From: Micromonospora sp. CCTCC AA 2012012
GTDB taxonomy: Bacteria; Actinomycetota; Actinomycetes; Mycobacteriales; Micromonosporaceae
Direction of reading: 5' to 3'
NCBI RefSeq assembly: GCF_040499845.1
Contig: NZ_CP159342.1
Location: forward strand, 2,418,001 to 2,482,000
Length of the DNA: 64,000 nucleotides
The translations under genes and the position numbers were made by a program. This document shows, piece by piece, positions 38,130 through 46,228 of this stretch (position 1 is its first letter; every line of letters begins with the position of its first letter). Under the pieces are notes generated by a model. That model was not told where the DNA came from. It saw nothing but the letters and a program-made list of their open reading frames with translations, and did no database searches.

Positions 38130-38936
38130 TCAGTCGCCGGAGCCCGGCTCGGCCATCCTGCGGTGCTGCTCCGCCTTGAGCTTGTCCGGCACGAGCTTCC
38201 CGGCGACGGTCTGCACCTTGTTGAGGAAGGAGCCGGCGGTGACCGTCTGGTCGCCCTTCATCAGCGCCGCGAAGCCCTGCTCGGCGACCGTCCGCGGGTC
38301 GTCCTTCTTCCCGGCGCCGACCCGGGTGTCGGTCATCTCGGCCCGGTCGAAGAACCCGGTGTCGGTCGGGCCGGGCATCAGCGCGGTCACCGTGACCCCG
38401 GTGTCCTTGAGCTCGTTGCGCAGCGCCTCCGCGAAGGACTGCACGAAGGACTTCGACGCGTTGTAGACCGCCTGGAACGGGCCCGGCATGGTGGAGGCGA
38501 TGGACGAGGTGAACAGCACCCGCCCCTCGCCCCGCGCCACCATCGGCGGCAGCAGCCGCTTGGCCAGGTGCACCGTCGAGCGCACGTTCAGGTCGACGAT
38601 GTTCAGCTCGTCGCGCAGGTCGGTGCCGCCGACGAACTCCCCGCCGGCGCCCCGGCCCGCGTTGAGCGCCAGCGCGTCGACCGGGCGGCCGGTCGCCAGC
38701 ACCGCCGCCGCGAACTCCTCCACGCCGTCGGGCGTGGCCAGGTCGGCGCGGACCGGACGCACCTCGGGGCCGTTGTCCCGGCGCAGGTTGTCGGCCGCCG
38801 CGGTGATGCCCTCGTCCTCGGCGGTGATCACCAGGTCGTACCCGTGTTCGGCGAACTGCCCGGCCAGCTCGTACCCGATGCCGCTGGACGCGCCGGTCAC
38901 CACCGCGAGCGGTCGGCCCGTGGAAGCTGTGCTCAT
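38130..38936 (-). CDS. Short-chain dehydrogenase/reductase (classical SDR)
   Basis: 268 residues. The NAD(P) motif is T-G-A-S-S-G-I-G (about 14-21), followed by L-N-A-G-R, the catalytic Ser in F-T-S-S-I-A-S and Y-N-A-S-K. The C-terminal region after about 190 is typical of bacterial SDRs annotated as oxidoreductases. The ATG at 38936 follows AGGAG; the frame extends further upstream without family similarity. The substrate is unknown. It is divergent from the riboswitch-controlled glyA. Confidence 0.9.
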   Translation of the reverse strand: MSTASTGRPLAVVTGASSGIGYELAGQFAEHGYDLVITAEDEGITAAADNLRRDNGPEVRPVRADLATPDGVEEFAAAVLATGRPVDALALNAGRGAGGEFVGGTDLRDELNIVDLNVRSTVHLAKRLLPPMVARGEGRVLFTSSIASTMPGPFQAVYNASKSFVQSFAEALRNELKDTGVTVTALMPGPTDTGFFDRAEMTDTRVGAGKKDDPRTVAEQGFAALMKGDQTVTAGSFLNKVQTVAGKLVPDKLKAEQHRRMAEPGSGD

Positions 38937-39089
38937 CGTCGTGTCTCCTCTCCCCGGGGCCGGCGTTCGCCGTTGTGGTGGGTGCGACGGCCCCTGCGGG
39001 TGGTTTGCCCAGCCCGGACCGGCCCAACCACCGATCCGCGACCCGCCGGACGGGGTGGAGGTGCGCCGGGCCGTCCCCGGCGGACCCGG

Positions 39090-39095
39090 TAGGAT
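39090..39095 (+). promoter_or_regulatory. -10 element (TAGGAT) of the glyA transcript
   Basis: TAGGAT placed so that transcription would start near 39102, exactly at the riboswitch 5' edge. The -35 is weak. Confidence 0.55.
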
Positions 39096-39100
39096 CGGCG

Positions 39101-39182
39101 CGGGCCGTGACTGGCGCGTGAAGATGGACAACCATCGGGAAGCGGTCCCGTCATGAGGACGCACGCCGAGCGCCTGGGCCTT
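39101..39182 (+). promoter_or_regulatory. ZTP (pfl) riboswitch upstream of glyA
   Basis: The conserved blocks of the pfl motif are present in order: GGCCGTGACTGGCGC (39103-39117), CCATCGGGAAGCGG (39132-39145) and GAGCGCCTGGGC (39168-39179). The ZTP aptamer senses the purine intermediate ZTP when folate is low and activates glyA and related one-carbon genes. CCTGG (39173-39177) can pair with CCAGG (39193-39197), which overlaps the ribosome site at 39195-39201. This suggests translational control. Confidence 0.82.
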
Positions 39183-39208
39183 CCGTACGTCACCAGGAGG
39201 TCGCACGC

Positions 39209-40630
39209 ATGTCGTCGCTGAACGCCGAATCCACCGCCTTCCGCAGCGCGCTGGAGGTGATCCGCGCCGTCGAGCCGCGGGTGGCCGACGCCATCGGCGC
39301 GGAGCTGGCCGACCAGCGCGAGTCGCTGAAGCTCATCGCCAGCGAGAACTACGCCTCCCCCGCCACCCTGCTGGCGATGGGCAACTGGTTCAGCGACAAG
39401 TACGCCGAGGGCACCGTGGGCCGCCGCTTCTACGCCGGCTGCCAGAACGTGGACACCGTCGAGGCGCTCGCCGCCGAGCACGCCCGGGAACTCTTCGGCG
39501 CCTCGCACGCGTACGTGCAGCCGCACTCCGGCATCGACGCCAACCTGGTCGCGTTCTGGGCGATCCTGGCCGACCGGGTCGAGGCCCCGGCGCTGAAGAA
39601 GGCGCAGGCCCGCCAGGTCAACGACCTCACCGAGGCGGACTGGTTCGCGCTGCGCCGGGAGCTGGGCGACCAGCGGATGCTCGGCATGTCGCTGGACGCC
39701 GGCGGCCACCTCACCCACGGCTTTCGGCCGAACATCTCCGGCAAGATGTTCGACCAGCGCAGTTACGGCACCGACCCGACCACCGGCCTGATCGACTACG
39801 ACAAGGTCGCCGCGGCGGCGCGCGAGTTCAAGCCGCTGATCCTGGTCGCCGGCTACTCGGCGTACCCCCGGAAGGTGAACTTCCGGATCATGCGGGAGAT
39901 CGCCGATGAGGTCGGCGCGACCTTCATGGTCGACATGGCGCACTTCGCCGGCCTGGTCGCGGGCAAGGTCTTCACCGGCGACTTCGACCCGGTGCCGCAC
40001 GCGCACATCGTCACCACCACCACCCACAAGTCGCTGCGCGGCCCGCGCGGCGGCATGGTGCTCTGCGGCCCGGAGCTGGCCGACCAGGTCGACCGGGGCT
40101 GCCCGATGGTGCTCGGCGGCCCGCTGCCGCACGTGATGGCCGCCAAGGCCGTCGCGCTGGCCGAGGCGCGCCGCCCCGACTTCGCCGACTACGCCCAGCG
40201 GATCGTCGACAACGCCCAGGCGCTCGCCGAGGGGCTGACCCGGCGGGGCGCGAAGCTGGTCACCGGCGGCACCGACAACCACCTGGTGCTCATCGACGTC
40301 TCCGGCTACGGCCTCACCGGCCGGCAGGCCGAGCAGGCGCTGCTGGACTCCGGCATCGTCACCAACCGCAACGCGGTCCCGCAGGACCCGAACGGCGCCT
40401 GGTACACCTCGGGCGTCCGGATCGGCACCCCGGCGCTGACCAGCCGTGGTCTCGGCACCGCCGAGATGGACCAGACCGCCGAGCTGATCCACACCGTGCT
40501 CAGCCAGACCACCGCCGGCGAGTCCAAGGCGAAGTACGTCCTCGACCCGGCCCTGGCCGAGACGGTGAGCAAGCAGGCCAGCGACCTGCTGACCGGCTTC
40601 CCCCTCTACCCGGCCGTCGACCTCGGCTGA
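39209..40630 (+). CDS. glyA: Serine hydroxymethyltransferase
   Basis: 473 residues of a PLP enzyme that converts serine and tetrahydrofolate to glycine and methylene-tetrahydrofolate. The Schiff-base Lys is in [14 protein letters not shown]. Other family segments are S-E-N-Y-A-S-P, N-V-D-T-V-E and [11 protein letters not shown]. It is about 50 residues longer than the E. coli enzyme because of an insertion near 125-160 ([12 protein letters not shown]). AGGAGGT is 7 nt before the ATG. The ZTP riboswitch ties expression to folate status. Confidence 0.95.
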   Translation: MSSLNAESTAFRSALEVIRAVEPRVADAIGAELADQRESLKLIASENYASPATLLAMGNWFSDKYAEGTVGRRFYAGCQNVDTVEALAAEHARELFGASHAYVQPHSGIDANLVAFWAILADRVEAPALKKAQARQVNDLTEADWFALRRELGDQRMLGMSLDAGGHLTHGFRPNISGKMFDQRSYGTDPTTGLIDYDKVAAAAREFKPLILVAGYSAYPRKVNFRIMREIADEVGATFMVDMAHFAGLVAGKVFTGDFDPVPHAHIVTTTTHKSLRGPRGGMVLCGPELADQVDRGCPMVLGGPLPHVMAAKAVALAEARRPDFADYAQRIVDNAQALAEGLTRRGAKLVTGGTDNHLVLIDVSGYGLTGRQAEQALLDSGIVTNRNAVPQDPNGAWYTSGVRIGTPALTSRGLGTAEMDQTAELIHTVLSQTTAGESKAKYVLDPALAETVSKQASDLLTGFPLYPAVDLG

Positions 40631-40645
40631 CCCATCCCGTCCCAC

Positions 40646-40683
40646 CCGACGCCCCGCCCGGCCCCGGCCCGGCGGGGCGTCGG
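40646..40683 (+). terminator. Hairpin after glyA
   Basis: A perfect 13-bp stem (40646-40658 with 40671-40683), 15 nt after the stop. Confidence 0.7.
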
Positions 40684-40710
40684 CGTCCGCCCGCTCCTCC
40701 CCCGCCCCAT

Positions 40711-40783
40711 GATCGCGCTCGAACCAGGAAGTAGTGGGGTCGGACGGGCTCGGATGCCACTCGATCCGGGATCGAGCGCGATC
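40711..40783. repeat. Long GATC-bounded inverted repeat (element A)
   Basis: A 12-bp perfect outer stem (40711-40722 with 40772-40783) encloses AGTGG/CCACT pairing (40733-40737 with 40757-40761). It lies between the convergent glyA and araB genes, separate from the glyA terminator. It is similar in layout to 53031-53090 and 54731-54786. Confidence 0.65.
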
Positions 40784-40804
40784 TTGAGGCCGGAGAGGGG
40801 CGGG

Positions 40805-42451
40805 TCAGGGGGTGACGCGGGCGCGCAGGGCGTGCAGGCGGTGCAGGACGTCGGTGCCGCCGCGGCCGAAGTGGTCGTGCAGGGCGCGGTATTCGGCGTA
40901 CAGGTCGTCGTAGGCCGCGGCGCGGGCCGGATCGGGGTACCAGGTCTCGCGGTGCGGGGCACCCATCACGTCGGACGCCGACTCCACGTCCGGGTACGCC
41001 CCGGCGGCCACCGCCGCGTGGATGGCCGCGCCCCGCGCCGCCGGGTGGTCGGTGTCGAGCACGTGCAGCGGCCGGCGCAGCACGTCGGCGTAGCAGCGCA
41101 GCAGCAGCCGGTTGCCGGTCAGTCCCCCGGCGGCGGTCAGCTCGTCGACCGGCACCCCGGCCGCGGTGAACGCCTCGACGACGGTCCGCGCGCCGAACGC
41201 GGTCGCCTCCAGCAGCGCGCGCCAGATCTCCTCGGGGCGGGTGGCCAGGGTGAGGCCGACCAGCACCCCGCTCAGTTCGTGGTCCATCAGCACCGACCGG
41301 TTGCCGCTGTGCCAGTCCAGCGCGAGCAGTCCGTGCCCGCCCACCGGCTGGTCGGCGGCGAGCGCGTCGAGCAGCTCGTACGCGGACACGCCCCGACGGT
41401 GGGCCTCCTGCGCGTACGAGGCGGGCAGGACCCGGTCGACGTACCAGGCGAAGATGTCGCCGACGCCGCTCTGCCCGGCCTCGTAGCCCCAGCGGCCGGC
41501 GGTGACGCCGTCCCGGACCACCCCGCAGATGCCCGGCACCTCGTGGCAGTCGTCGGAGTTCATGATCAGGCAGGTGGAGGTGCCGAGCACGGCGAGCATC
41601 CGGCCGGGGCGTACCGCCCGGGCGGCCGCCGCGGTGACGTGCGCGTCGATGGCGCCGACGGCGACCGCGGTGCCCACGGGCAGACCCGTCCACCGGGCGG
41701 CGGCGTCGGTCAGGCCGCCGGACCGGGCGGCGGGTGCCGCGACCGGTCCGTCGACCTTCGCCAGCAGCTCGGGCAGCCGGGGGTGCAGCGCGGCGAGGAA
41801 GTCGGGGGCCGGATGGCGGCCGTCCTGCCGGAGTCCCTTGAACCCGGCGGCGGAGGCGTTGCGGGTCTCCCGGCCGCAGAGCTGCCACACCAGCCAGTCC
41901 GCGGTCTCGATCCACCGGTCGGCGCGGTCGAACACCTCCGGGTCCTCGGTCAGCACGGCGAGGGCCTTGGCGAGCTGCCACTCGGCGGAGACCCGGCCGC
42001 CGTACCGGGCGAGCCAGGGTTCGCCGCGGTCCCGGGCGAGGGCGTTGATCCGGTCGGCGTGCGCCTGGTCGGCGTGGTGCTTCCAGAGCTTCGGCCAGGC
42101 GTGCGGTCGGCCCCGCAGCGCGGGCAGCTCGGCCAGCGGGGTGCCGTCGGCGAGGGTGGGCAGCACGGTGCACGAGGTGGCGTCGAGTCCGATGCCGATC
42201 ACGTCGGCCGGATCGATCCCGGCGGCCCGGACGGCGGCGGGCACGGCGCTGCGCAGCACCTCGCGATGGTCGGCCGGGTCCTGCAACGCCCACTGCGGGG
42301 GCAGCGGCGGCCCGTCCGGCAACCGCTGCGTGAGCACCCCGTGCCGGTACGGGTGGACCGCCGCGCCGCGCTCGGTGCCGTCGGCGACGTCGACCACCAC
42401 GGCGCGGCCGGAGAGGGTGCCGAGGTCCACCCCGACGACGTACCGGCTCAC
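40805..42451 (-). CDS. araB: L-ribulokinase (FGGY family)
   Basis: 548 residues. The pattern is that of ribulokinase rather than xylulokinase: V-D-L-G-T-L-S-G-R-A, L-P-P-Q-W-A-L-Q-D-P, G-L-D-A-T-S-C-T-V-L-P-T, K-L-W-K-H-H, R-Y-G-G-R-V-S-A-E-W and G-Y-E-A-G-Q-S-G-V-G-D-I-F-A-W. It phosphorylates L-ribulose for arabinose catabolism. GTG start with GGGGAGGG upstream. No araA, araD or araR is adjacent, so the gene is separated from its pathway here. Confidence 0.9.
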   Translation of the reverse strand: MSRYVVGVDLGTLSGRAVVVDVADGTERGAAVHPYRHGVLTQRLPDGPPLPPQWALQDPADHREVLRSAVPAAVRAAGIDPADVIGIGLDATSCTVLPTLADGTPLAELPALRGRPHAWPKLWKHHADQAHADRINALARDRGEPWLARYGGRVSAEWQLAKALAVLTEDPEVFDRADRWIETADWLVWQLCGRETRNASAAGFKGLRQDGRHPAPDFLAALHPRLPELLAKVDGPVAAPAARSGGLTDAAARWTGLPVGTAVAVGAIDAHVTAAAARAVRPGRMLAVLGTSTCLIMNSDDCHEVPGICGVVRDGVTAGRWGYEAGQSGVGDIFAWYVDRVLPASYAQEAHRRGVSAYELLDALAADQPVGGHGLLALDWHSGNRSVLMDHELSGVLVGLTLATRPEEIWRALLEATAFGARTVVEAFTAAGVPVDELTAAGGLTGNRLLLRCYADVLRRPLHVLDTDHPAARGAAIHAAVAAGAYPDVESASDVMGAPHRETWYPDPARAAAYDDLYAEYRALHDHFGRGGTDVLHRLHALRARVTP

Positions 42452-42506
42452 GGGCCCTCCCCTGGTCGGCCGGCCATTCGCCGGCGCTGGGAGGAACGCT
42501 AGCCGG

Positions 42507-42761
42507 TCAGGCCTTGAGCGGACGCTTGAGGTGGTAGCGGTGCACCTCGGTGCTGCCCTGCACGTTGTTCACGTCCTCGGCGGCGGAGACGAGTTCCCAG
42601 CCGTCCCGACCGGCCCGGTTGAGGTGGGCGATCGCGGTGTCGGCGTACGCGGTGATGTCGGTGCGCGACCCGTCCGGGCCGTACCAGACGAACGACACGT
42701 GGAAATTGCGGCCCTGCCCCTGATAACGACGGACCAGCAACGCGTACTCCCAGGCAACCAT
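42507..42761 (-). CDS. Small DUF4177-like protein
   Basis: 84 residues. W-E-Y-A-L-L-V, a W-Y-G-P-D-G turn, H-L-N-R-A-G-R-D-G-W-E-L-V and an H-R-Y-H-L-K-R-P-L end match the DUF4177 pattern. Function unknown. The ATG lies 6 nt after a GATAAT-type -10 (42768-42773), so a leaderless message is likely. It sits 68 bp downstream of the aminotransferase gene and may also be read from that operon. Confidence 0.75.
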   Translation of the reverse strand: MVAWEYALLVRRYQGQGRNFHVSFVWYGPDGSRTDITAYADTAIAHLNRAGRDGWELVSAAEDVNNVQGSTEVHRYHLKRPLKA

Positions 42762-42829
42762 CGGTCCATTATCTACGGTCCGATGCGGAGCGGGAACACG
42801 GGTGGTGGCGGAACGGCGACACTACGGTG

Positions 42830-44149
42830 TCAGGCCGGTGCGGCCCGGGCGGCGAGTTCGGCGGTGAGCAGCGCGGCGAGCCGGTCCAGTCCGAGATCGA
42901 TCTGCGCCGGGGTGACCGCGCTGACCGAGAGCCGCAGCGCGGGGACCGGCGCCCCGTCGGCATAGAAGTGCGCCATCGGGGTCCAGAGCACGCCGTGTTC
43001 GCGGGCCGACCGGTGCAGCAGCGCGTCGTCGACGCCGAACGGCACGGTGACCACCACGAAGAACCCGCCGGCCGGCACGTTCCAGCGCACCGGGCCGCCG
43101 GCCGGGAAGCGCCGGGCCAGCCCGTCGACCAGGTGCCGCAGGTTGCGGGCGTACGCGGCCCGTTCCCGTCGGTTGGCCGCGACCAGGGAGCAGTCGTGCG
43201 CCAGCAGCGCGCCACCGATCACGGCCTGCGCGATCGGCGAGGTGTTCACCGTGACCATGCTCTTGATCTTCGCGAGCTGGTCGGCGAGCGGGCCGACACC
43301 GCCGTCGGAGCCGGCCACCCGCTGGTCGGCGACCACATAGCCGACCCGGGCCCCGGGGAGCACCGTCTTGGCGAACGAGCCGAGATAGATCACCCGCCGT
43401 CGGGTGTCCAGGGCCTTCAGGGTGGGCAGCCGGTCGGCGTCCCCGGCCGGGAAGAGCCCGTACGGATTGTCCTCGATCAGCAGCAACTCCTCCTCGGCGG
43501 CGAGGTCGAGCAGCCGCCGGCGCCGGTCGAGGTCCATGCTGACGCCGGACGGGTTCGCGAAGTCGGGCATCAGGTAGCAGGCGCGGGGGCGCAGCCCCTC
43601 GGCGCGGGCCCGACGCAGCTGGTCGCGCAGGTCGGTCAGGTCGATCCCGGCCGGGCCGTCGGTCACGGGCCACACCGGAAGGTCGACCAGGCGGGCCGCG
43701 CCGGTGAGACCGACGTACGTGGGGGTGACCGCGAGGAGCACGTCCCGTGGCCCGGCGCGCAGCGCCCGCAGCACCAGGAACATCGCCTCCTGGCAGCCGA
43801 CGGTGACCACGATGCTCTCCGGGTCGACCGTGAGCCGCTCGTCGACGACGAGGTGGCGGGCGATCAGGTGGTGCACGATGCCCTTGGTGCGGCCGTACTG
43901 GAGCAGGGTCCGCCGGATCTGGTCCGGGCTCTGCCCGAGGTCGTCGGCGAGGTGCCGGCGGAACGTCTCCAGGTGGCGGTGCACCGCGTCGACGGAGAAG
44001 AACTCCTCGTACGGCCGGCCGGCGGCGAACGACACCGCGTCCGGGTACTGCTGCGCCACCTCGTTGAGGAAGTTCATCGAGTTCAGCGCCGGATCGTCGA
44101 CGGCCGGGTGCAGGGCCGCCACGTCCAGGTCCACCGCTGCCACGCTCAC
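42830..44149 (-). CDS. hpgT: 4-hydroxyphenylglycine aminotransferase (HpgT-like)
   Basis: 439 residues of a fold-type I PLP aminotransferase. The start L-N-S-M-N-F-L-N-E-V-A-Q-Q-Y-P-D-A-V-S-F-A-A-G-R-P matches HpgT enzymes. The PLP Lys lies in G-S-F-A-K-T-V-L-P-G-A-R-V-G-Y. Other sites are N-P-S-G-V-S and L-R-L-S-V-S. It would convert 4-hydroxyphenylglyoxylate to L-4-hydroxyphenylglycine. The GTG overlaps the hmo stop by 4 nt. The adjacent hydroxymandelate oxidase supports this over a generic MocR-type aminotransferase. 3,5-dihydroxyphenylglycine is an alternative product, but the dpg genes are absent. Confidence 0.82.
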   Translation of the reverse strand: MSVAAVDLDVAALHPAVDDPALNSMNFLNEVAQQYPDAVSFAAGRPYEEFFSVDAVHRHLETFRRHLADDLGQSPDQIRRTLLQYGRTKGIVHHLIARHLVVDERLTVDPESIVVTVGCQEAMFLVLRALRAGPRDVLLAVTPTYVGLTGAARLVDLPVWPVTDGPAGIDLTDLRDQLRRARAEGLRPRACYLMPDFANPSGVSMDLDRRRRLLDLAAEEELLLIEDNPYGLFPAGDADRLPTLKALDTRRRVIYLGSFAKTVLPGARVGYVVADQRVAGSDGGVGPLADQLAKIKSMVTVNTSPIAQAVIGGALLAHDCSLVAANRRERAAYARNLRHLVDGLARRFPAGGPVRWNVPAGGFFVVVTVPFGVDDALLHRSAREHGVLWTPMAHFYADGAPVPALRLSVSAVTPAQIDLGLDRLAALLTAELAARAAPA

Positions 44150-45249
44150 CCTCCGATCCGGGTGCGCAGCTCGCGGGCGGCGGCCGGGTCGACGCAACCG
44201 GCCAGCGTGAGCGCGTCGCGCAGTTCGGCGGCGAGCAACGCCAGCGCGGCGTCGGCCCCGGCCCGGCCACCGACGGCGAGCGCCCAGAGCATCGGCCGGC
44301 CGACCAGCACGCCGCTCGCGCCGAGCGCCAGCGCGCGCAGCACGTCCAGGCCGCCGCGCACCCCGCTGTCCAGCAGCACCTCGCACCGATCCCCCACCGC
44401 GGCCACCACCTCGGGCAGCATGTCGGCGCTGCCCGGGGCGCCGTCGAGCTGCCGGCCGCCGTGGTTGGAGACGATCACACCGGCCGCCCCGACCTCGGCC
44501 GCCAGGACCGCGTCGCGCGGGTCGAGGATGCCCTTGACCAGCAGCGGCAGTCGGGTACGCCCGCGCAGCCACTCCAGGTCGGCCCAGCTCAGCGTCGGCG
44601 TGAACACCGCACCGATGTGCGCGGCGACGGCGGACACCCCGGGGACGCCCTGGTGGGCGAGGTCGTCCCGCCCGCCGGGCAGGTTGGCCGCGGTGACGTG
44701 CGGCGGCAGGGCGAAGCCGTTGCGCAGGTCGCGCCAGCGCCGGGCGAGCACCGGCACGTCGACGGTGACCACCAGCGCGGTGCAGCCAGCCGCCTCGGCG
44801 CGGTCCACCAGCTCGGTCACCATCCCCCGGTCGCGCAGCCAGTAGAGCTGGAACCACAGCTCTGCGCCGACCGCGGCGACCTCCTCGATCGGGGTGCTGC
44901 TCAGGGTGCTCGACACGTACGGCACGCCCGCCGCGCGGGCCGCCGCCGCCAGCTCCCGCTCGCCGTCCGGGTGGACCAGCTTCTGGTACGCCATCGGCGC
45001 GACCGCCACCGGCATGGCCTGCGTCCGGCCGAGCAGCGGCGCGTCGGTGCGGGGCGCCTCGACGCCGGTCAGCACCCGGGGCAGCACGGCGATCCGGTCG
45101 AGGGCGGCCCGGTTGGCGGCCAGCGTGGTCTCGGTCCCGCTGCCGCCCTCGACCCAGTCCCACACCTGCGGCGGCACCACCGCCCGCGCCGCCTCGGCGA
45201 AGTCGGTCAGGCTCACCGGCACGAAGGAGCAGTTCGTCCGGTCAGCCAT
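44146..45249 (-). CDS. hmo: 4-hydroxymandelate oxidase (FMN-dependent alpha-hydroxy acid oxidase)
   Basis: 367 residues of a TIM-barrel flavoenzyme of the glycolate oxidase/lactate dehydrogenase family. Segments are W-D-W-V-E-G-G-S-G-T-E, F-Q-L-Y-W, Lys239 (L-V-K-G-I) and catalytic His263 (S-N-H-G-G-R-Q-L-D-G), then L-D-S-G-V-R-G-G-L-D and L-V-G-R-P. The E-G-G-S-G-T-E version of the N-terminal motif is that of hydroxymandelate oxidases. It oxidises 4-hydroxymandelate to 4-hydroxyphenylglyoxylate. The ATG at 45249 overlaps the esterase stop by 8 nt; a GTG at 45258 is possible. It lies between the esterase and hpgT in one operon. Confidence 0.85.
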   Translation of the reverse strand: MADRTNCSFVPVSLTDFAEAARAVVPPQVWDWVEGGSGTETTLAANRAALDRIAVLPRVLTGVEAPRTDAPLLGRTQAMPVAVAPMAYQKLVHPDGERELAAAARAAGVPYVSSTLSSTPIEEVAAVGAELWFQLYWLRDRGMVTELVDRAEAAGCTALVVTVDVPVLARRWRDLRNGFALPPHVTAANLPGGRDDLAHQGVPGVSAVAAHIGAVFTPTLSWADLEWLRGRTRLPLLVKGILDPRDAVLAAEVGAAGVIVSNHGGRQLDGAPGSADMLPEVVAAVGDRCEVLLDSGVRGGLDVLRALALGASGVLVGRPMLWALAVGGRAGADAALALLAAELRDALTLAGCVDPAAARELRTRIGG

Positions 45250-46219
45250 CGGAGGCACCGGTCGCCCCGGCCGGGGACGGCACCGGGGCCGGCCCGAACC
45301 GGTCGTGCAGGAAGGCCGCCACCTGCTCCTGGGCGCGGCGGCCGGCGTCGAAGACCCCCGGCATGGCGAAGAAGCCGTGGATCATGCCGGGGTAGCGGGT
45401 GAGCGCGGTGGGCACGCCCGCGTCGCGCAGCCGGTCGGCGTACCGCTCGCCCTCGTCGCGCAGCGGATCGTGCTCGGCGGTGATCACCAGGGCGGGCGGC
45501 AGCCCGGAGAGGTCCTCGGCGAGCAGCGGCGAGGCCAGCGGGTGGGCGGCGTCCCCGGCGTCGGCCAGGTAGTGCGCCCGGTACCAGGCGACCGAGTGCC
45601 GGTTGAACAGCGCCGGGTCCTCGTCGTCGGCCGGGGCCGGACCGGGCCGCTGGTCGGTGTTCGGATAGACCAGCACCTGGGCGGCGAGCCGGGGCCCGCC
45701 GTCGGCGCGGGCCAGCAGGGTGACCGCCGCGGCCAGGTTGCCGCCCGCGCTGTCGCCGGCCACCGCCAGCCGGTCCGGGTCGGCACCGACCTCGTCGGCG
45801 TGCGCCGCGACCCACCGCAGGGCCGCGTGGCAGTCCTGGACGGCGGCCGGGAAGGGGTGCTCCGGGGCCAGCCGGTAGCCGACGGTGACCACCTGGCAGG
45901 GCGTCGCGTTGGCCAGCCGGCGGCAGATCCCGTCGGCCGTCTCCACGCTGCCGAGCGTCCAGCCACCGCCGAAGAAGTAGAGCAGGGTGGGCAGCGGTCC
46001 GTCGCCCGCCGGCCGGTGCACCCGCACCGGCAGCGGCCCGCCCGGGCCGGGGACGTGCGTGTCGCGTACCTCGTGCACCGGCTCGGGATCGCCGCCGCCG
46101 GCGCGGATCGCGGCGAGGTCCGCGGCGCGGGCCTCGGCCAGGGTCTGCCGGTAGAGCGGTAGGGTGCCGGCGGCCGCGCGCGCGGCCCGGTACGCGACCA
46201 CCTGCGGGTCGAGGGCCAT
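45242..46219 (-). CDS. Alpha/beta hydrolase, HSL-type esterase
   Basis: 325 residues. The oxyanion loop reads F-F-G-G-G-W, a variant of H-G-G-G. The nucleophile is Ser in G-D-S-A-G-G-N, the acid is Asp in H-D-P-L-R-D-E-G, and the base is His in M-I-H-G-F-F. It is cytosolic. The gene is second in the P450-esterase-hmo-hpgT operon, 9 nt after the P450 stop, so it may tailor or release the pathway product. Confidence 0.85.
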   Translation of the reverse strand: MALDPQVVAYRAARAAAGTLPLYRQTLAEARAADLAAIRAGGGDPEPVHEVRDTHVPGPGGPLPVRVHRPAGDGPLPTLLYFFGGGWTLGSVETADGICRRLANATPCQVVTVGYRLAPEHPFPAAVQDCHAALRWVAAHADEVGADPDRLAVAGDSAGGNLAAAVTLLARADGGPRLAAQVLVYPNTDQRPGPAPADDEDPALFNRHSVAWYRAHYLADAGDAAHPLASPLLAEDLSGLPPALVITAEHDPLRDEGERYADRLRDAGVPTALTRYPGMIHGFFAMPGVFDAGRRAQEQVAAFLHDRFGPAPVPSPAGATGASDG

Positions 46220-46228
46220 GCCGGTCTC

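Noticed and set aside
40805..42451. Reading as xylulokinase
   Set aside because: The L-P-P-Q-W-A-L-Q, K-L-W-K-H-H and G-Y-E-A-G-Q-S-G-V-G-D motifs are those of L-ribulokinase.
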